Positions 58,947-64,000 of a stretch of 64,000 nt of DNA are shown here, piece by piece. The DNA lies in the NCBI GenBank assembly GCA_963978895.1, contig OZ022238.1:26497617-26561616 (forward strand), read 5' to 3'. Origin of the DNA: Erpobdella octoculata (lineage: Eukaryota; Annelida; Clitellata; Hirudinida; Erpobdellidae). The stretch's first letter is position 1, and each line of letters opens with the position of its first letter. The notes beneath the pieces are model-generated. The model had not been told where the DNA came from, made no database searches, and saw nothing but the letters and a program-made list of their open reading frames with translations. A program made the translations under genes and the position numbers.

Positions 58947-60010
58947 CACTCACACTCACACTCACACTCACACTCACACTCACACTCACACTCACACTCA
59001 CACTCACACTCACACTCACACTCACACTCACACTCACACTCACACTCACACTCACACTCACACTCACACTCACACTCACACTCACACTCACACTCACACT
59101 CACACTCACACTCACACTCACACTCACACTCACACTCACACTCACACTCACACTCACACTCACACTCACACTCACACTCACACTCACACTCACACTCACA
59201 CTCACACTCACACTCACACTCACACTCACACTCACACTCACACTCACACTCACACTCACACTCACACTCACACTCACACTCACACTCACACTCACACTCA
59301 CACTCACACTCACACTCACACTCACACTCACACTCACACTCACACTCACACTCACACTCACACTCACACTCACACTCACACTCACACTCACACTCACACT
59401 CACACTCACACTCACACTCACACTCACACTCACACTCACACTCACACTCACACTCACACTCACACTCACACTCACACTCACACTCACACTCACACTCACA
59501 CTCACACTCACACTCACACTCACACTCACACTCACACTCACACTCACACTCACACTCACACTCACACTCACACTCACACTCACACTCACACTCACACTCA
59601 CACTCACACTCACACTCACACTCACACTCACACTCACACTCACACTCACACTCACACTCACACTCACACTCACACTCACACTCACACTCACACTCACACT
59701 CACACTCACACTCACACTCACACTCACACTCACACTCACACTCACACTCACACTCACACTCACACTCACACTCACACTCACACTCACACTCACACTCACA
59801 CTCACACTCACACTCACACTCACACTCACACTCACACTCACACTCACACTCACACTCACACTCACACTCACACTCACACTCACACTCACACTCACACTCA
59901 CACTCACACTCACACTCACACTCACACTCACACTCACACTCACACTCACACTCACACTCACACTCACACTCACACTCACACTCACACTCACACTCACACT
60001 CACACTCACA
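58947..60010. repeat. (CACACT)n hexanucleotide array, 1.06 kb
   Basis: About 177 perfect units with no visible interruption. All frames are open on both strands, giving spurious ORFs of 359-432 codons (HT, LT, SV or EC dipeptides). With the CACT arrays on both sides it reads as one compound block. Confidence 0.97.
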
Positions 60011-60130
60011 CTCACTCACTCACTCACTCACTCACTCACTCACTCACTCACTCACTCACTCACTCACTCACTCACTCACTCACTCACTCACTCACTCACT
60101 CACTCACTCACTCACTCACTCACTCACTCA
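60011..60130. repeat. (CACT)n right flank array
   Basis: About 30 units of CACT, ending in ttgactggcaattg. Confidence 0.96.
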
Positions 60131-60626
60131 TTGACTGGCAATTGTAATTGTAACCATGGATTTTAAGTTTGGATACATGAACATGAATGTTGCAATATTT
60201 TAAATTTATGATTGTTTAGTCTTGCTTGAAATAATAGATCCTTTTAATGGTTCAAGTTAATGATTTAACTCCTTCTTTAATACATAATTCTCATTGATGT
60301 CACTGTTGTTTGTTCCATGATAAACTTTTAATGTTAAAGTTTATTTTATCTTGATCAGAATAGTAATTTGTGGTCTGTTTACATTAACCTAGTTAAATCA
60401 AGGTCAATTCTATCTAAAAACTACAAAATGGGTTATGTTAATTGGTTTAAAAAAATTAATAATTAATTAATGCATAAGTTTGAACTATACCATCTTAATC
60501 TAATTCTTTTATTGGAACAACATTAATAATTGCCAATTGCTATTTATAATTATATATATCTCTATATATATTGGTAATTTAGTTGATAAAATTTTAACTA
60601 ATACATTTGTTATATTTTATTGAAGT

Positions 60627-60900
60627 TGTGTAATTAATTAATGTTAGCAAAATGAGGATTAGCTTCCAATGTTTTGCATATTAAGTGGTTTGTTTTAAAA
60701 TTTTAATTAATCAATTTGCTGTGTAATTAATTAATGTTAGCATAATGAGGGTTAGCTTCTAATGTTGTGCATATTAAAATGGTTGTTTTAAAATTTTAAC
60801 TTATACATTTGTTATGTTTTATTGAAGCTGTGTAATTAATAATGTTAGCAAAATGAGGGTTAGCTTCTAATGTTGTGTTCATTAAAATGGTTTGTCTTAC
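60627..60900. repeat. Three direct repeats of about 100 bp
   Basis: Each starts gtgtaattaat(taa)tgttag and contains aatgagggttagcttctaat and ttgtgcatattaa. They are diverged a few percent to 10 percent by eye. Confidence 0.85.
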
Positions 60901-61189
60901 TAGTTTACATCCATGTGTAAAATGTTTTTTAATCAATATCTTGAACTTGACTGTTATTAATATTATAATATTATATTATGCCAATTATGCCCAACTTGAT
61001 TATCGAAATGCCCTAAAAAGTATTTTTTTTTAAATATGTGACATTGTTTAGAGCATTATAATATCCAGAACAAAATTGAAAAGAAAAACTTGCTACATAT
61101 TAAAAAAACCAACTAGCTAAACTTTTTTAAAAGTTATCGGTCTCTGTCTATTTTTGTGCCTGACTTATTAATATTCAGTGATGTGCGCA

Positions 61190-61479
61190 AACTAATTTTT
61201 AAGTTAAAATTTTCCTAACTTAAATTAAAAAATACGTGTTTTACCATTTTTTAAAATTTTGGTTTCCAGGACCTCAAATGTGGGCTGGAAAATAGGGTTA
61301 ATTGTTTTTTATAGTAACAGCTACTCAAAAACTGTAAATGCTACAGATGTAAAAATTAATATTTAGTATCTACTCAAAAAATAATGATATACGTGTTTCA
61401 CCTTTTTCTGAAAATTTGGTTTTCAGGTGGGGTGGAAAATAGGGTTACTTGTTATTGCAAACTTTTATTTAAGTTACAA

Positions 61480-61511
<32 letters not shown>

Positions 61512-63425
61512 GCTTTCTCTGTACGCAAATCTTGCAAGTAAAATTTAACTAGTTTTTTGACTAGCTAGAGAGCTGAAACTTTCAGCATAGCTTTATATTG
61601 GATGACAATACGTGATTCAATTAAAAAAAAATAGTTTGAACATCTTTCGTATGTCTAAATCGGGTGTACTTGAAATTAAAGTTTGTGTTAAAAAACTCCT
61701 TTTTTCCTTTACTTGTTTAAAGTAACAGCTACTCAAAAACTGTAAATGCTACAGATGTGAAAATTAATATTTAGTATTTACTCAAAAAATAATGATACAC
61801 GTGTTTCACCATTTTTTCAAAATATGGTTTCCAGGACCTCAAATGAGGGGTAGAAAATAGGGTTATTTGTTTTTTAAAGTAACAGCTATTCAAAAATTGT
61901 AAATGCTACAGATGTAAAAATTAATATTTACTATCTACTCAAAAATTAAAGATATAAGTGTTTCACCCATAGATATCTATGATTTCACCATTTTTTAAAA
62001 ATTTGGTTTCCAGGACTTCAAATGTGGAGTGGAAAATTGGGTTGTTTGTTTTTTGTATAGAATAACTGCTACTTAAAAACTGTAAGTGCTACTGATGAAA
62101 AAATTATTGTTTAGTATTCACTCGAAAAATAAAGATACACGTTTTTTTACCAATTTTTAAATATTTGGTTTCCAGGACCTCAAATGTGGAGTGAAAATTA
62201 GTATTATTTTTTTTAAATAACTGCTACTCAAAAACTGTAAATGCTACAGATGTAAAAATTATTAATTAGTATTTACTCAAAAATTAATGATGTACGTGTG
62301 TCACCATTTTTTGAAAATTTGGTTTTTAGGACCTCAAATGTGGAGTGGAAAATAGGGTTATTTGTTTTTTAAAGTAACAGCTACTCAAAAACTGTAAATG
62401 CTACAGATGTAAAAATTAACAATTAGTATTTCCTCGAAAAAATAAAATAAACGTGTTTTACCATTTTTGAAAATTAGGTTTCCGGGACCTCAAATGTGGT
62501 GGAAAATAAGGTTTATTTGTTTTTTTTAGAATAACTGCTACTTAAAAACTGTAAATGCTACTGATGAAAAAATTATTATTTAGTTTTTACTCGAAAAATA
62601 AAGATATACGTTTTTAACCAATTTTTAAATATATTGTTTCCGGGACTTCAAAGGTGAGGTGGAAAAAAGAAAAACTAAAAATGTGAATGTTTTAAAACAA
62701 ATGTTTTCTAAAATAAAGCATATGTAGAAAACCAAAAATGAGAAAGCTTTGAAATTTGGTATCTAGATTCTTCTTAAAAAATAAAAAAATACATGTGTCA
62801 CCATTTTTAAAAAATTTGGTTTCCAGGACCTCAAAAGTGGGGTGCAAAATAGGGTTGTTTTTTAGAATAACTGATACTCAAAAACTCTAAGTGATACACA
62901 TGTAAAATTTAGTATCTACTCAAAAAATAAAGATGTACCTGTTCTATCAATTTGTTATAATTTGGTTTCCAGGACCTCAAATGTGGGGTGGAAAAAAGAA
63001 TTTGATTAAAACTCCAAAAACTAAAATTGTTAAAATTTTGCAATTTGGTACCGAGATTAGTTTTACAAAATAACAAAATATATGTTTTATTAATTTGTCA
63101 AAATTTGGTTTCTAGGACTTCAAATGTGGGGGAAAGAAATAGGGTTTTATTTTTTTTTTTAGAAAAACTGCAACTCTGAAACTAAAAATACTACAGTTAT
63201 ACAGATTAGTAACTAGATACTACTTAAAAGATAAAGTTACAAATGTTTTCCAATTTTTTTATGTTCTGGCTTCCAGGACTAGAAATGTAAGGCAGAGAAA
63301 AGGATTATATTTGCTTGAAAACTCAATAACTAAAAATGTAAAAACATTAAAATTCAATAATAAGTTTTTTTATAATTATAAGATACGTGTTACATTATTT
63401 TCTCAAAAAATTAGTCTCCAAGCTT
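61190..63425. repeat. Satellite-like array, unit about 145-180 bp
   Basis: About 13 diverged units, each with tttccaggacctcaaatgtg, a ggaaaatagggtt block, actcaaaaactgtaaatgct and acgtgtttcaccattttt. The key phrase recurs near 61263, 61420, 61827, 62006, 62170, 62325, 62477, 62637, 62819, 62965, 63109, 63270 and 63415. One unit is interrupted at 61480-61720 by a (TG)n plus an unrelated repeat. Confidence 0.88.
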
Positions 63426-63429
63426 TGAG

Positions 63430-63897
63430 GTTTTGTACCGTTAAAATTGGTTGAGTCCAGGCCTCGACTTTTTTTCTTACGAAACGGGACAGTTCGAGCC
63501 TAAATAACGAGCCAGGCCTGAAATTTTCTTTCTATGAAATAAGCTGGACCGGGTCTAAAACATCCGTGTAGGGCACTATAGATTAGAGTGTTGCACGGAT
63601 CGGGCCAGGCCGTGATTTTAGGGTCTTCTGACCGGATGGGCCAAACCTGAAGTCAAGGTGGAACGGGCCGAGTATTTTCGCCAAGTATATAGAAATTTTA
63701 GGCCTGTTAAAACGGGCCAGGCCTAAATTAGATGGCCCGTGCCGGGCCTGAAAATTTGGCTTATGAAGCGGGCCGGGCCATGTTGTCGATGGACCGGACC
63801 AGACCGGGTCGGACCGTAAAAAATCGCCATATGATGTACGCTACGGTGGATGCGTATTCTCTTTTTCAAGCGAGAGAAGCCGCGACGGGAATGCTAG
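63430..63897. repeat. GC-rich acgggccgggc repeat, Helitron-like 3' end, fuller copy
   Basis: Irregular gggccgggc units (gaacgggccgagtattttcg, gcgggccgggccatgttgtc) ending gcgagagaagccgcgacggg then aatgctagt. It matches 48975-49243 and fragments at 34225-34290 and 42905-43020. Confidence 0.65.
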
Positions 63898-64000
63898 TAT
63901 GATATAACGAAATAGGTATAATTGAAAATGTATAAAAAATACTACGTTTATCAACTAATCTAAATAAATGAGCTAATAAAGAATTTTTATTTGGTGAAAA
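63898..64000. other. Window end, nothing recognised
   Basis: About 100 bp of AT-rich sequence with no feature. Confidence 0.6.

Noticed and set aside
58852..60166. ORFs of 359-432 codons (HT, LT, SV, EC dipeptides)
   Set aside because: (CACT)n/(CACACT)n arrays without stops; artefacts.

Overview
The window is eukaryotic and metazoan: AT-rich, intron-rich, full of microsatellites and transposon debris, with two genes of animal families (an ERG-type potassium channel and a HECW-type ubiquitin ligase). The phylum cannot be fixed from sequence alone; an invertebrate is most likely. No bacterial, viral, CRISPR or operon signal is present.

Three protein genes could be rebuilt exon by exon from splice sites, reading phase and family motifs. 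(1) + strand, 1-16003: the 3' half of an ERG/KCNH voltage-gated K+ channel, from the selectivity filter through C-linker, cyclic-nucleotide-binding homology domain and a C-terminal coiled coil to a stop at 16003. The PAS domain and S1-S5 lie before the window. (2) - strand, 31036-17511: a complete-looking 19-exon NEDD4-family HECT E3 of the HECW type (1090 aa, two WW domains, catalytic Cys1058), convergent with the channel gene. (3) + strand, 39483-44721: a complete 8-exon aromatic amino acid ammonia-lyase (647 aa) with an Ala-Ser-Gly MIO motif. It resembles fungal PAL/TAL rather than animal histidase and carries a His-Leu pair typical of tyrosine selectivity. This is the most unusual gene here.

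The rest is mobile or repetitive. The 8-kb last intron of the channel gene holds three hAT-type elements (two with exact 8-bp target duplications, one with a 7/8 match), one of them nested in a LINE, plus a MITE and a decayed SAP-domain LTR-element fragment. A fourth hAT remnant lies just after the lyase gene. Other elements are LINE fragments of several kinds (24-27 kb intron, 13.3 kb, 34.7 kb, 53.3 kb), a tRNA-derived SINE family, foldback elements with Helitron-like ends (27.0 and 54.9 kb, inside a larger duplicated block), and a 2-kb non-autonomous LTR element coding an acidic SAP-domain protein (50.1-52.3 kb) inserted in a TA array.

Tandem arrays are extreme: (GTAT)n over 1.1 kb, (CACACT)n over 1.06 kb flanked by (CACT)n, (CATA)n, (CA)n and more than ten (TA)n tracts, minisatellites of 13, 21, 24, 27 and 28/40 bp, and a diverged satellite of about 160 bp at 61.2-63.4 kb. 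Most long ORFs in these arrays are simple-sequence artefacts.

The three genes show no functional link; they are neighbours only. The channel and ligase genes end about 1.5 kb apart tail to tail, and the lyase starts about 8 kb from the ligase 5' end.
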